The translations under genes and the position numbers were made by a program. Below, piece by piece: positions 14,992 through 23,104 of a DNA stretch of 32,471 nt. The notes below the pieces were generated by a model. The model had not been told where the DNA came from and searched no databases. It was given only the letters and a program-made list of their open reading frames with translations. Position 1 is the first letter of the stretch. The number at the start of each line of letters is the position of its first letter. Source of the stretch: DAHUZJ01 sp050743865. GTDB taxonomy: Bacteria; Actinomycetota; Acidimicrobiia; Acidimicrobiales; RAAP-2. Where the stretch lies: NCBI GenBank assembly GCA_050743865.1, contig JBOGGE010000228.1:1-32471 (forward strand), written 5' to 3'.

Positions 14992-15788
14992 CAGTAGGTG
15001 ACGGCCCCGCCGTCGATGTTGAGCACCTGCCCGGTGATCATGGCCGCGCCGGGCGAGCAGAGGTACAGGACGCCGCCGGCGAGGTCGTCCGGCTCCAGGC
15101 GGCGCCGGATCAGCTGGCCGGCGACGACAGGTTCGAAGAACGGCGCGACGTCACCGGTCAGCGCGGCCGTGGTGGCCGTGAGGCCGGGCGTCACCACGTT
15201 GACGGTGACCCCGTCGGGGGCGAGCTCGGCCGCCGCGCTGCGGGCGAAGCCGATCAGCGCCGCCTTGGTCGCCGCGTACGGGGCGAAGCCGGGCACCGCC
15301 TGGTGGACGGCCGACGACGAGACGAGCACGACCCGCCCGGCGGGCGATCGGCGCAGGTACGGCAACGCGGCGCGCACCACGTTGAACGCGCCGCCCACGT
15401 TGAGCCGCCACAGGTTCTCGAACTGCTCCAGGCTCCACTGCTCGAGGGGACGGTTCGGGAATCGCCCGGCGGCCACGACCACGATGTCGATCACGCCGCT
15501 GGCCCCGGCTGCCGTCCGGAGCGCTCGCTCGACCGAGGTGGGGTCGGTGACGTCGCAGCGCACGCCGACGGTGTGGTCCTCGGTGGCGGCGGCGGCCACG
15601 TCGGCCACGTCCAGCCCGAAGACCTGCGCCCCCCACCGGGCCAGCGCCGTCACGAGGGTGGTGCCGATGCCGCCGGCGGCGCCGGTCACCACGGCCCGCG
15701 CCTCGGTCGGGACCGTGTCGGAACCGGCGGTGCAACCCGTCGCTTCCGGCTGCCCTTCTTCCGGCTGCCCTTCGCGACTCGTCGGCAT
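14991..15788 (-). CDS. Short-chain dehydrogenase/reductase
   Basis: 265-residue SDR, an NAD(P)-dependent alcohol dehydrogenase or ketoreductase. Cofactor motif TGAAGGIG (residues 35-42), VVVAAGRF in place of the usual NNAG, structural Asn130 in WRLNVGG, and catalytic Ser158, Tyr171, Lys175 in SSSAVHQAVPGFAPYAATK. The C-terminus MITGQVLNIDGG is typical. GGAGG seven bases upstream decides the ATG at 15788. The N-terminal 30 residues are extra and include a short EEGQP duplication. It is transcribed leftward, away from the aldehyde dehydrogenase, and a small broken gene overlaps its stop. It may process a hydroxy intermediate of the pathway; role not assignable. Confidence 0.88.
   Translation of the reverse strand: MPTSREGQPEEGQPEATGCTAGSDTVPTEARAVVTGAAGGIGTTLVTALARWGAQVFGLDVADVAAAATEDHTVGVRCDVTDPTSVERALRTAAGASGVIDIVVVAAGRFPNRPLEQWSLEQFENLWRLNVGGAFNVVRAALPYLRRSPAGRVVLVSSSAVHQAVPGFAPYAATKAALIGFARSAAAELAPDGVTVNVVTPGLTATTAALTGDVAPFFEPVVAGQLIRRRLEPDDLAGGVLYLCSPGAAMITGQVLNIDGGAVTY
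15743..15772. repeat. 15-bp tandem duplication in the SDR gene 5' end
   Basis: Two identical units CTTCCGGCTGCCCTT (15743-15757 and 15758-15772), encoding EGQPEEGQPE on the minus strand. In frame, in the non-conserved N-terminal tail. Confidence 0.9.
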
Positions 15789-16411
15789 CCGGGAACCTCC
15801 CCTCACGCAGCTGGGCACGAGGATACCGGCCCGGTGAGCGCCGGAGCCTGGGCCACGCGGGAATTCACCTGGTCGGGTGACGTGCAGCCGGTCGTGGTCG
15901 ACCTGCCTTCGCCGCGCCGCGCTGCGGCCCGGCACACCGGCGCCGGAGGAGCCACCGACCGAGCCCGTCCGTCGGGTCACGGGAGTTGCCCGTCCATCGA
16001 GCTCGGAGTCGTGCACCGAGCTCGGGTGGTCGCGGTGTGGGCCGAGGAGGCGGGGGAACGAGCGAACAGCTCGCCGACCTCGTGACGCCCCTGGGCAACA
16101 GGCTCTGGCCGGCGCACCTCGGCCCGCCGGGGCTCCCGGACCGGTCCAACCGGTGCGGCCGGTGACCACGCCGCACCGCGACGAGTGCCCGCCCGAGGTC
16201 GCCGGCGCCGTCGAGCGAGCGCGGCGACGGTGCCGGCCGGCGGTCGGCGGCCGGCGGTCGGCGGCTCACGGCGGCGCCCCGACCCGTCCAGCACCGCCCC
16301 GATCGGCGAATGTACCCGTCAGGGCGTATCAGGATCGCGTGCGCTCCTCCTACTATCGTCACGGGCGGGTTGTCCCCAGTGGCGCTCAGGAAGGTTGGCT
16401 GCGAGGTGGCC
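15789..16411. other. Divergent intergenic region between SDR and aldehyde dehydrogenase
   Basis: About 620 bases without a recognisable gene. It contains a 14-bp tandem duplication (CCGGCGGTCGGCGG at 16237-16250 and 16251-16264) and, near the aldehyde dehydrogenase, a relatively AT-rich patch with a TACTAT -10-like hexamer at 16351-16356. Both divergent promoters presumably lie here; no clear operator was seen. Confidence 0.5.
16351..16356 (+). promoter_or_regulatory. -10-like element before the aldehyde dehydrogenase gene
   Basis: TACTAT, 55 bases before the ATG at 16412, in the most AT-rich part of the region. No convincing -35 hexamer; a weak call. Confidence 0.3.
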
Positions 16412-17866
16412 ATGGACGTGAAGACGCTGGCCCGTCAGTACATCGGTGGCGAGTGGTGCGAAGGCGGGAGCCAGAAATCGCTCACCGACCGGAACCCGTA
16501 CTCCGGGGAGGCACTGGCCGAGGTCCCGATCGCCACCAGAGGTGACATCGACCGTGCCTATGAGTCGGCGAGCGAGGCGCAACGGAAGTGGCGCGCCGTG
16601 AACCAGTACGCCAAGCGCACGGTGTTCGAGCAGGCGGTGCGGTTCGTCGAGGACACCCGGGACGACATCACCCGGATGATCCTCGAAGAGCTGGGCGGCA
16701 CGGCGCTCAAGGCCGCCTTCGAGACCGGCCTCGTGATCGACATCCTGAAGGAGGCGGCGACCTTCCCGCTCCGCATGGAGGGGAAGATCCTGCCATCGCC
16801 GATCGATGGCCGGGAGAACTACCTCTACCGGGAACCGGTCGGGGTGGTGGGCGTGATCAGCCCCTTCAACTTCCCGTTCTTCCTGTCGATGAAGGCGGTG
16901 GCCCCCGCCCTCGGGGCCGGCAACGGGGTCGTGCTGAAGCCGCACGAGGACACGATGGTCACGGGCGGGACGCTCATAGCCAAGATCTTCGAGGAGGCGG
17001 GACTGCCGCCGGGACTGCTCGACGTCGTGCTCACCGACATCCCCGAGATCGGCGACTACTTCGTCGAGCACCCGATCCCCCGGCTCATCGTGTTCACGGG
17101 CTCCAACTCGGTCGGCGCCCACGTTGCCGAGGTGGCCGGCCGCCACCTGAAGAAGGCCATCTTGGAGCTGGGCGGGAACAACGCCTTCATCGTGCTCGAT
17201 GACGCCGACGTGGACCTGGCGGTCGACGCCGCGGTGTTCAGCCGCTTCACCCACCAGGGGCAAATCTGCATGTCGGCCAACCGGGTGCTGGTGCACTCGA
17301 GCATCCAGGACGAGTTCCGCGAGAAGTACGTGGCCAAGGTGGCATCGCTCAAGGTGGGCGACCCGAGCGAGCCCGACACGATCATCGGTCCGCTGATCAA
17401 CCAGAAGCAGGCCCAGCGGCTCGACTCGGTCGTGGAGCAGGCAGTGACGGCCGGCGCCACGGCACTGCTGCGCGGACCCGTGGAGGGCACGCTCTTCTCG
17501 CCGGCCGTACTGACCGACGTGACGCGAGAGATGACGGCCTACCAGGAGGAGATGTTCGGACCGGCAGTGGTCCTGATCCCCTTCGAGAACGACGAGGAGG
17601 CCATTCGCCTGGCCAACGACAGCAACTATGGATTGAGCGGCGCCGTGCACTCCGGGGACCTCGATCGTGGCGTGCGGGTGGCGCGGGAGATCGAGACTGG
17701 CATGATCCACGTCAACGACGCCTCGATCCACGACGAGCCGATCGTCGCCTTTGGAGGGGAGAAGAGCTCCGGGATCGGGCGCCTGAACGGTCAGTGGAGC
17801 CTGGACGAGTTCACCACGATGAAGTGGGTGTCGGTGAACCACGGTCGCCGACAGTTCCCGTACTGA
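16412..17866 (+). CDS. Aldehyde dehydrogenase (aromatic aldehyde type)
   Basis: 484-residue NAD(P)-dependent aldehyde dehydrogenase. Active-site landmarks: Asn153 in ISPFNFPFF, general base Glu252 in LELGGNNAFIV, nucleophile Cys286 in HQGQICMSANRV, and Glu380 in EEMFGPAVVL. The C-terminal DEPIVAFGGEKSSGIGRLNG is the form I associate with benzaldehyde, vanillin and salicylaldehyde dehydrogenases. GAGG at 16403 supports ATG 16412; longer in-frame starts to 16310 have no ribosome site. It precedes the ring-cleavage genes by about 80 bases and would oxidise the aromatic aldehyde released by the hydratase-aldolase (inference from context). Confidence 0.92.
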   Translation: MDVKTLARQYIGGEWCEGGSQKSLTDRNPYSGEALAEVPIATRGDIDRAYESASEAQRKWRAVNQYAKRTVFEQAVRFVEDTRDDITRMILEELGGTALKAAFETGLVIDILKEAATFPLRMEGKILPSPIDGRENYLYREPVGVVGVISPFNFPFFLSMKAVAPALGAGNGVVLKPHEDTMVTGGTLIAKIFEEAGLPPGLLDVVLTDIPEIGDYFVEHPIPRLIVFTGSNSVGAHVAEVAGRHLKKAILELGGNNAFIVLDDADVDLAVDAAVFSRFTHQGQICMSANRVLVHSSIQDEFREKYVAKVASLKVGDPSEPDTIIGPLINQKQAQRLDSVVEQAVTAGATALLRGPVEGTLFSPAVLTDVTREMTAYQEEMFGPAVVLIPFENDEEAIRLANDSNYGLSGAVHSGDLDRGVRVAREIETGMIHVNDASIHDEPIVAFGGEKSSGIGRLNGQWSLDEFTTMKWVSVNHGRRQFPY

Positions 17867-17948
17867 GGCCATGAGGGTGCCCAGGGAGCCGACGGACAGG
17901 AGTCCGGGCGCCGAGGCCCCGGTCGCCGGAGAGCCGGAGGGATAGGGC

Positions 17949-18200
17949 GTGTACGAGCTGCAACAGCTCCTCTGGGACATCCGCAAGGACAAGGGGCTCG
18001 CGTCGAGGTTCCGCAAGGACCCCGACGAGGTGCTGGACCAGTACGGCATAAGCGGCGAGGGGCGGGAGGCGATGCGCACGCTCGACTTCAAGTCCCTGCA
18101 TCGCCTGGGTGCGAACCCGTACTTGATCTACTTCTGCGCGCTGGAGATCGGGGTCGATCGGGCCGCGTACTACGCGCAGATCCGGGGAGAGGCGTCCTGA
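17949..18200 (+). CDS. Extradiol dioxygenase small (LigA-type) subunit
   Basis: 83-residue protein with the all-helical LigA layout: YELQQLLWDIRKDKGLASRF, RKDPDEVLDQYGISGEGREA, then LHRLGANPYLIYFCALEIGV. LigA-type subunits cap the active site of the LigB catalytic subunit in protocatechuate 4,5-dioxygenase and related class III enzymes; the isolated gene is non-catalytic. The GTG start has GGAGGG seven bases upstream. Its TGA overlaps the LigB-type ATG (TGATG), as expected for a two-subunit enzyme. Confidence 0.9.
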   Translation: MYELQQLLWDIRKDKGLASRFRKDPDEVLDQYGISGEGREAMRTLDFKSLHRLGANPYLIYFCALEIGVDRAAYYAQIRGEAS

Positions 18201-19045
18201 TGACCACCGGGCCGGGCCATGTCGTCGGCGTCTTCGCCACCGCCCATTCGCCGGGCATCACCGGGTTCCCCGAGCGCACCGAGGCGGCGAAGCGAGAGCC
18301 GGTCGAGGCGGCGTTCCGTAAGGTCCGCGACCGCATCCGGACCCTGGCGCCGGACGCGCTGGTGGTGGCGTCGGTCGACCACTTCACGAACTTCTCCCTG
18401 GCGCAGCTACCGGCGTTCGCCATCTGCACGGCGGACGACTACCTCGGGCCCATCTCGCCCGAGATGGGTCAATTCCTCCGCATCGAGCAGCATCGCTATC
18501 CGGGTGCGGGCGCCCTCGGACGGCACCTTTACGGCTATGCCTTGGAGTCGGAATTCGACCCGAGCCTGGTCGAGGGTGGCCTCGGCTTCGACGAGAACTT
18601 CTGCGTCCCGCTGCGGATGATCGATCCCGACTCCACCTACCCGCTCGTGCCGGTCATCGTGAACGGCGTCAACCCGCCGTGGCCGAGCATGCGACGGTGC
18701 TACGACTTCGGGCGGATGCTGCGAGCCGGGGTCGAGGCACAGACGGAGTACCCTCGGGTCGTCATCGTCGGCACCGGTGGGCTGTCGCACTGGGTCGGCC
18801 TGCCGGAGTCCGGCACGATCAACGAAGAGTTCGACCGGCTGTTCCTGGCCCGATTGGAGTCGGGCAAGGCCGAGGACCTGACCTCCTACACGGCGGCGGA
18901 GATCGACGCCGCCGGCAACGGGGCCCACGAGGTGCGAGCGTGGGTGATGGCCGCCGGCGCGGCGGCGGCGCCGTTCGAGACGCTCGTCTACGAGCCGACC
19001 CCGGCCTGGCTGACGGGGACGGCGGTGGCGGCGGCACGGATCTGA
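18200..19045 (+). CDS. Extradiol dioxygenase catalytic (LigB-type) subunit
   Basis: 281-residue class III ring-cleavage dioxygenase using non-haem Fe(II). Expected iron ligands are present: His16 (ATAHSPG), His61 (SVDHFTN) and Glu244 (NGAHEVRAW); the catalytic base is His197 (GGLSHWVG). These positions lie within a few residues of those I recall for LigB of protocatechuate 4,5-dioxygenase (12, 61, 242, 195). It would cleave the dihydroxylated ring produced by the downstream dioxygenase and dehydrogenase. Extradiol cleavage is well supported by the preserved ligands; whether the substrate is mono- or bicyclic, or nitrogen-containing as in carbazole-type members, is not visible. Confidence 0.92.
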   Translation: MTTGPGHVVGVFATAHSPGITGFPERTEAAKREPVEAAFRKVRDRIRTLAPDALVVASVDHFTNFSLAQLPAFAICTADDYLGPISPEMGQFLRIEQHRYPGAGALGRHLYGYALESEFDPSLVEGGLGFDENFCVPLRMIDPDSTYPLVPVIVNGVNPPWPSMRRCYDFGRMLRAGVEAQTEYPRVVIVGTGGLSHWVGLPESGTINEEFDRLFLARLESGKAEDLTSYTAAEIDAAGNGAHEVRAWVMAAGAAAAPFETLVYEPTPAWLTGTAVAAARI

Positions 19046-19074
19046 GCAACGGAGACGAAAGGAGAACTGGGCGC

Positions 19075-20109
19075 ATGAGCAGAGTTCCCGCCTTGAGCGG
19101 ACCCGACCTGCGGGGAGTGATGTCCTATCCACCGACCCCGGCGCTGCCGGGAGCCGGGCGGGTGGACGCGGTCGACACCGTCGACTTGGCCGAGACGGAG
19201 CGGATGATCCGGACGTTGATCCTCGACGGGGTGGACTCGATCGCCCTCAACGGCACGCTGGGCGAATGCGCGACGCTCACGCTGGACGAGTGGCAGGCCT
19301 TCGCCGGCACGGTGGCCGAGACCGTGCGAGCGGTGCGGCCCGGCTTCCCGATCTTCATCGGCAGCACGACGCTCAACACCCGCGACACCGTGTCGCGCAT
19401 GCGGTTCCTGGCCGCCCTCGGGATCACCGGCACCCTCCTCGGGCGACCGATGTGGGGGAACATGGTCGGCCCGGTCATGGAGCGCTTCTACCGCGACGTG
19501 GCCGAGGCCGTGCCAGAGCTGGCGATCGTGATCTACGACAACACGGCGGCCTTCGGCGGCATCATCCCGCGATCGGTCTACCGGACGCTGATCGAGCTGC
19601 CCCAGGTGGTGGCGGTGAAGTATGCCGGCGGCGCCTCGGTCGGGTTCCGGTACCACAACGACATGGCCGTGACCGGCACGAAGTTCCCGCTCATGCCGAT
19701 CGAGACCGACTGGATGCCGGCATGGGAGATGTACGGCGAGGAGCTTGTCGGCATGACGTGGTCGTCCACGACCTCCTGCGGCCCGGCGCCGGTGCTGGCG
19801 TTGCGTGACGCGCTGCGGGAGGGCCGCTTCGAGGATGCCCGGTGGCTCACCGAACGACTTCGGTGGGCCCACGAGCCGTTCCTGGTCGGCCAAGACTTCA
19901 CCGAGTTCTCGAAGTACAACATCCCCTTGGAGAAGATCCGGGTCAACGAAGCCGGCTACATCAACGTCGGGCCGTGCCGTCCCCCCTACACGGAGGATCT
20001 CGTGCCCGAGCAGCACGTCCAGGGGACGAAGGAGCACATCGCCCGCTACCACCAGGTGATCGACCAGGTGGCGGAGCGATTCGGCGCAACCCATACCTCC
20101 AGGAGCTGA
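19075..20109 (+). CDS. Hydratase-aldolase of the DapA superfamily (NahE/PhdJ-like)
   Basis: 344-residue class I aldolase. It resembles trans-o-hydroxybenzylidenepyruvate hydratase-aldolase, which hydrates and splits an aryl-vinyl-pyruvate into an aromatic aldehyde and pyruvate. Landmarks: GVMSYPPTPALPG, NGTLGECATLTLDEW, GSTTLNTRDTVSRMRFL, IVIYDNTAAF (Tyr154), VVAVKYAGG (Schiff-base Lys182), and the family-specific C-terminal EFSKYNIPLEKIRVNEAGYI followed by NVGPCRPPY. AGGAG ten bases upstream supports ATG 19075; the frame stays open further upstream but only as antisense-like shadow over the LigB gene. Located between the ring-cleavage and dioxygenase genes, exactly where such a step fits. 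Confidence 0.92.
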   Translation: MSRVPALSGPDLRGVMSYPPTPALPGAGRVDAVDTVDLAETERMIRTLILDGVDSIALNGTLGECATLTLDEWQAFAGTVAETVRAVRPGFPIFIGSTTLNTRDTVSRMRFLAALGITGTLLGRPMWGNMVGPVMERFYRDVAEAVPELAIVIYDNTAAFGGIIPRSVYRTLIELPQVVAVKYAGGASVGFRYHNDMAVTGTKFPLMPIETDWMPAWEMYGEELVGMTWSSTTSCGPAPVLALRDALREGRFEDARWLTERLRWAHEPFLVGQDFTEFSKYNIPLEKIRVNEAGYINVGPCRPPYTEDLVPEQHVQGTKEHIARYHQVIDQVAERFGATHTSRS

Positions 20110-20112
20110 GAG

Positions 20113-21411
20113 ATGGCCACCTCGGTGCAGGAGATGATCCACTCGATGCGCGAGGGGGTGTTGGCCGGGCGCGTGCCGGCCCGCATCTTCAATGACCGTG
20201 AGATCTTCGAGCTGGAGCAGACCCGGGTGTTCGGCCGGACCTGGTGCTTCCTGGCCCACGAGACCGAGATCCCCCACCCGGGTGACTACGTCGTCCGCTA
20301 CATCGCCAACAACAGCATCATCGTTGCCCGCGACGAGAGAGGCGAGATCCACGCCAGCCTGAACATGTGCCGTCACCGCGGCAACATCATGTGCAAGAGC
20401 GAGATGGGGAACGCGTCGCACTTCCGCTGCTCGTACCACGGATGGGTCTACAAGAGCTCGGGCGAGCTCATCGGCGTCCCGTACTTCAACGAAGCCTACG
20501 AACGCACCCTGGACCGCTCGCAGTTCGGCCTGGTGAAGATCCGGATCGACACCTATGGGGGACTGATCTTCGGGACGCTCGACCCGAGCATCGAGAGCCT
20601 GGTGGACTACCTGGGCGGCTTCCAGTTCTACCTCGACATCTACCTGAAGCAGAGTGCCGCCGGCAGCGAGGTGTACGGGCCACCGGCCCACTGGCTGGCC
20701 CCGACCGACTGGAAGATCTGCACCGAGAACTTCTCGGGCGACGGCTACCACACGCCGGTCACCCACCAGTTCGGCTTCCACCTCGGGTACTTCCCGTCAT
20801 CGGGGGCCACCCACAGCCGCGGCTTCGCCGTCCACATCCCGGACAAGGGCCACGGCATCGGCCTCGGTCGCACGCCGGGCATGGAGCCCTTCTCCGGGTA
20901 CCCCGAGGACGTGGTCAAGCAGATGCAGGCGAGCCTGAGCCCCGAGCAGTTGGAGGTCTTCTCCGAGACCCGGACCGCGGTGGGCTCCGTCTTCCCGAAC
21001 CTGTCTTTCCTCATCCAGCCGATCAGCCTCGTGCCCGGCGACCCCGGGGTGCGGTTCTGCACGATGCGCCTCTACCACCCGGTCGGACCAGGGAAGATGG
21101 AGATGTGGTGCTGGTGCCTGGTGCCAGGTGACGCCTCGGAGTCCTACAAGGAGGCGGCCTACAAGGGCTTCACGATCGGCTTCGGCCAGGCCGGCTGCTT
21201 CGAGCAGGACGACTTCGAGAACTGGAGCAACGTCACCAAGATGTCGGGGAGCACGCTCGCCCGTGACGTGGAGTTCCCCTACATCCAGGGGTTGGGGCGC
21301 AAGCGGCTCGAGAACTTCCCCGGACCGGGGTATGCGGTCGAGCCGTACGTGACCGACGACAATTTCCGCAACCTGTGGTCGACCTGGGCGCGCTACATGG
21401 ACGAGGGGTGA
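20113..21411 (+). CDS. Rieske aromatic-ring-hydroxylating dioxygenase, alpha subunit
   Basis: 432-residue catalytic subunit of a two-component oxygenase that adds O2 to an aromatic ring to give a cis-dihydrodiol. Rieske [2Fe-2S] ligands: Cys86 and His88 (MCRHRGN), Cys106 and His109 (CSYHGW). Mononuclear iron site: Asp210-x2-His213-x4-His218 in FSGDGYHTPVTHQF, with the third ligand Asp at 366/367 in CFEQDDFENW. Length is typical (about 430-460). Starts three bases after the aldolase gene with AGGAG in front; the beta subunit gene follows by one base. Needs an external ferredoxin and reductase, the only candidates being at 5017-6480. Substrate specificity not readable. Confidence 0.95.
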   Translation: MATSVQEMIHSMREGVLAGRVPARIFNDREIFELEQTRVFGRTWCFLAHETEIPHPGDYVVRYIANNSIIVARDERGEIHASLNMCRHRGNIMCKSEMGNASHFRCSYHGWVYKSSGELIGVPYFNEAYERTLDRSQFGLVKIRIDTYGGLIFGTLDPSIESLVDYLGGFQFYLDIYLKQSAAGSEVYGPPAHWLAPTDWKICTENFSGDGYHTPVTHQFGFHLGYFPSSGATHSRGFAVHIPDKGHGIGLGRTPGMEPFSGYPEDVVKQMQASLSPEQLEVFSETRTAVGSVFPNLSFLIQPISLVPGDPGVRFCTMRLYHPVGPGKMEMWCWCLVPGDASESYKEAAYKGFTIGFGQAGCFEQDDFENWSNVTKMSGSTLARDVEFPYIQGLGRKRLENFPGPGYAVEPYVTDDNFRNLWSTWARYMDEG

Positions 21412-21412
21412 G

Positions 21413-21934
21413 ATGGGACTGGAGTTGGAGCTGGCCGAGCCCAGCGTGACCGAGTCGATCCGGCAGTTCTTGTACCTGGAGGCGCTGGCCCTGGACGAGC
21501 GGCGCTATCGGGACTGGCTGGAGGCGTTCGCCGACGACGTGCACTACGAGGTTCCCGTGCGGGTGACCCGCGAGAAGGGGGCCGAGTGGGACCTGTCGCC
21601 GACCTCGCGGATCTTCGACGAGTCGAAGCGCACGCTGGAATTCCGCATCGAACGCTTGGAGACCGAGTATGCCTGGGCCGAACAGCCTCCGTCGCGCACC
21701 CGGCACTACGTGACCAACGTGCTCGTGGAGTGCACCGAGGACGAGAACGAGTACCTGGCCCGCTCGAACTGCCTGCTCTACCGGAGCCGGGGCGACGACG
21801 CGCATCCCGACGTCCTCTCCATCCAACGGAGGGACCGGCTCCGGCGCACGGCCCAGGGGTGGCAGATCGCCCACCGATGGGCGGCGATCGACCAGGCGGT
21901 TGTGAACGCCCGCAACATGTCGATGTTCGTGTGA
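21413..21934 (+). CDS. Rieske dioxygenase, beta subunit
   Basis: 173 residues, the usual length for the structural beta subunit (NTF2-like fold). Typical stretches: QFLYLEALALDERRYRDWLE, FADDVHYEVPVRVTREK, TRHYVTNVLVE and LYRSRGDDAHPDVLSIQRRD. No metal or catalytic residues expected. The ATG lies one base after the alpha-subunit stop, so the pair is translationally coupled and forms the alpha-beta oxygenase. Confidence 0.95.
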   Translation: MGLELELAEPSVTESIRQFLYLEALALDERRYRDWLEAFADDVHYEVPVRVTREKGAEWDLSPTSRIFDESKRTLEFRIERLETEYAWAEQPPSRTRHYVTNVLVECTEDENEYLARSNCLLYRSRGDDAHPDVLSIQRRDRLRRTAQGWQIAHRWAAIDQAVVNARNMSMFV

Positions 21935-21949
21935 CGAGGGGTGTGGCTG

Positions 21950-22264
21950 GTGGCTGACGACGGAATGGAGTGGGAGGACGACGTCGAGGACCAGAGGGGT
22001 CGGCTCCGCGTAGGAGACTGGCCAGCGGTCGGGACCCTGCTCGGGAGGGTGCCCGAATCGGGCGATGAAGGGCCCATCGTGATCTCCAACGAGTTTGCCG
22101 AGGTCGTGGTCACGCGGGTCCGGAGCCGCAACGGCGTGCGGCTGGACATCTGGTCGCCCCGGCGGGGCAGCCGGATCCAGCTGGACGCAGTGGCCCTGGA
22201 CTGCTTGAGCTTCCAGCCGCCGGAGGTGATCACGGCGATGCTGGCCGAGCATCCGAGTGGATGA
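21950..22264 (+). CDS. Small protein of unknown function in the dioxygenase operon
   Basis: About 104 residues, acidic N-terminus (DDGMEWEDDVEDQRG) then a beta-rich core: PIVISNEFAEVVVTRVRSRN, GVRLDIWSPRRGSRIQLDAV, ALDCLSFQPPEVI. I do not recognise the family. No Cys-rich cluster, membrane segment or signal peptide. GAGGGG eight bases upstream favours GTG 21950; GTG 21941 would overlap that site. The TGA overlaps the dehydrogenase ATG by four bases and the beta subunit gene ends 15 bases upstream, so it is a bona fide operon member. An assembly or accessory factor for the oxygenase is a guess only. Confidence 0.8.
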   Translation: MADDGMEWEDDVEDQRGRLRVGDWPAVGTLLGRVPESGDEGPIVISNEFAEVVVTRVRSRNGVRLDIWSPRRGSRIQLDAVALDCLSFQPPEVITAMLAEHPSG

Positions 22265-23040
22265 GCGAGCGCCTGGCCGACGTGGCAGCGGTCGTCACCG
22301 GTGGGGGATCCGGGATCGGCCGGGCTGTCGTGGACGCCTACCTCACCGAGGGCGCGGCGGTGGTGGTGGTAGAACGCTCGCCCGAGCAGGTAGAGCGGCT
22401 CCGCCGGGGCTCGACCCATGGACTGAGCGTGGTGGCCGGTGACGCCACCGAGGAGGGGGCACTGGCCGACGCCGTGAGCCAGGCCGCCTCGGCCGGGCGA
22501 TCGTTCGGGCAGCTCACCTGCTGCGTGGGCATCTTCGACAGCTTTGCCCGCATCTCGGAAATGGCGCCCGACGTCCTGCGGGCGGCGGGGAGCGAGCTGT
22601 GGTCGACCAACGTGCTGAGCGGCCTCCTGGCAGTGAACCTGGCATGGCCCTGGCTTCGGGAGACCGCGGGGTCGGTCATCTTCACGGTGTCCGAGTCGGC
22701 CTTCCATGTCACCGGGGGCGGCGTGCTCTACGGGAGCACGAAGTGGGCGCTGCGGGGAGCGATCGAGCACCTGGCGTCCGAGCTGGCACCAAGCGTCCGG
22801 GTCAACGGGGTCGCCCCCGGCGGCACCACCGGCACTCGGTTCGCCGGGACGCCCGTGCTGGGCGAGCCGGAGCCCGCCGATACCCGACCAGGACGCGACT
22901 CCAGGATCGCCGCCGGCAACGTGCTCGGCGTCGTCCCCACGCCGACCGACCATGTCGGCGCCTACCTGTACCTGGCCGATCCGGACGCCTCTCGGGTGGT
23001 CACCGGGGTGGTGATCAACACCGACGGCGGTCGTCGCTGA
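22261..23040 (+). CDS. cis-Dihydrodiol dehydrogenase (SDR)
   Basis: 259-residue SDR that would rearomatise the cis-dihydrodiol to a catechol with NAD+. Cofactor site TGGGSGIGRA (13-22), CCVGIFDSF at the NAG position in the form seen in NahB/BphB proteins, catalytic Ser144, Tyr157, Lys161 in SESAFHVTGGGVLYGSTKWA; the Gly-rich segment before Tyr is characteristic of dihydrodiol dehydrogenases. Ends VVTGVVINTDGG. Last gene of the ring-degradation operon, coupled to the small unknown gene by ATGA. Confidence 0.9.
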   Translation: MSERLADVAAVVTGGGSGIGRAVVDAYLTEGAAVVVVERSPEQVERLRRGSTHGLSVVAGDATEEGALADAVSQAASAGRSFGQLTCCVGIFDSFARISEMAPDVLRAAGSELWSTNVLSGLLAVNLAWPWLRETAGSVIFTVSESAFHVTGGGVLYGSTKWALRGAIEHLASELAPSVRVNGVAPGGTTGTRFAGTPVLGEPEPADTRPGRDSRIAAGNVLGVVPTPTDHVGAYLYLADPDASRVVTGVVINTDGGRR

Positions 23041-23104
23041 GCAGAGGGACCACCGCCCCCACGAGGCGCGACTCCACCCACGTCTCGGTGCTCGCCGATC
23101 CCGG

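Noticed and set aside
18988..20781. 597-codon open frame on the minus strand
   Set aside because: Antisense to the aldolase and dioxygenase alpha genes, both of which carry full catalytic motifs on the plus strand.
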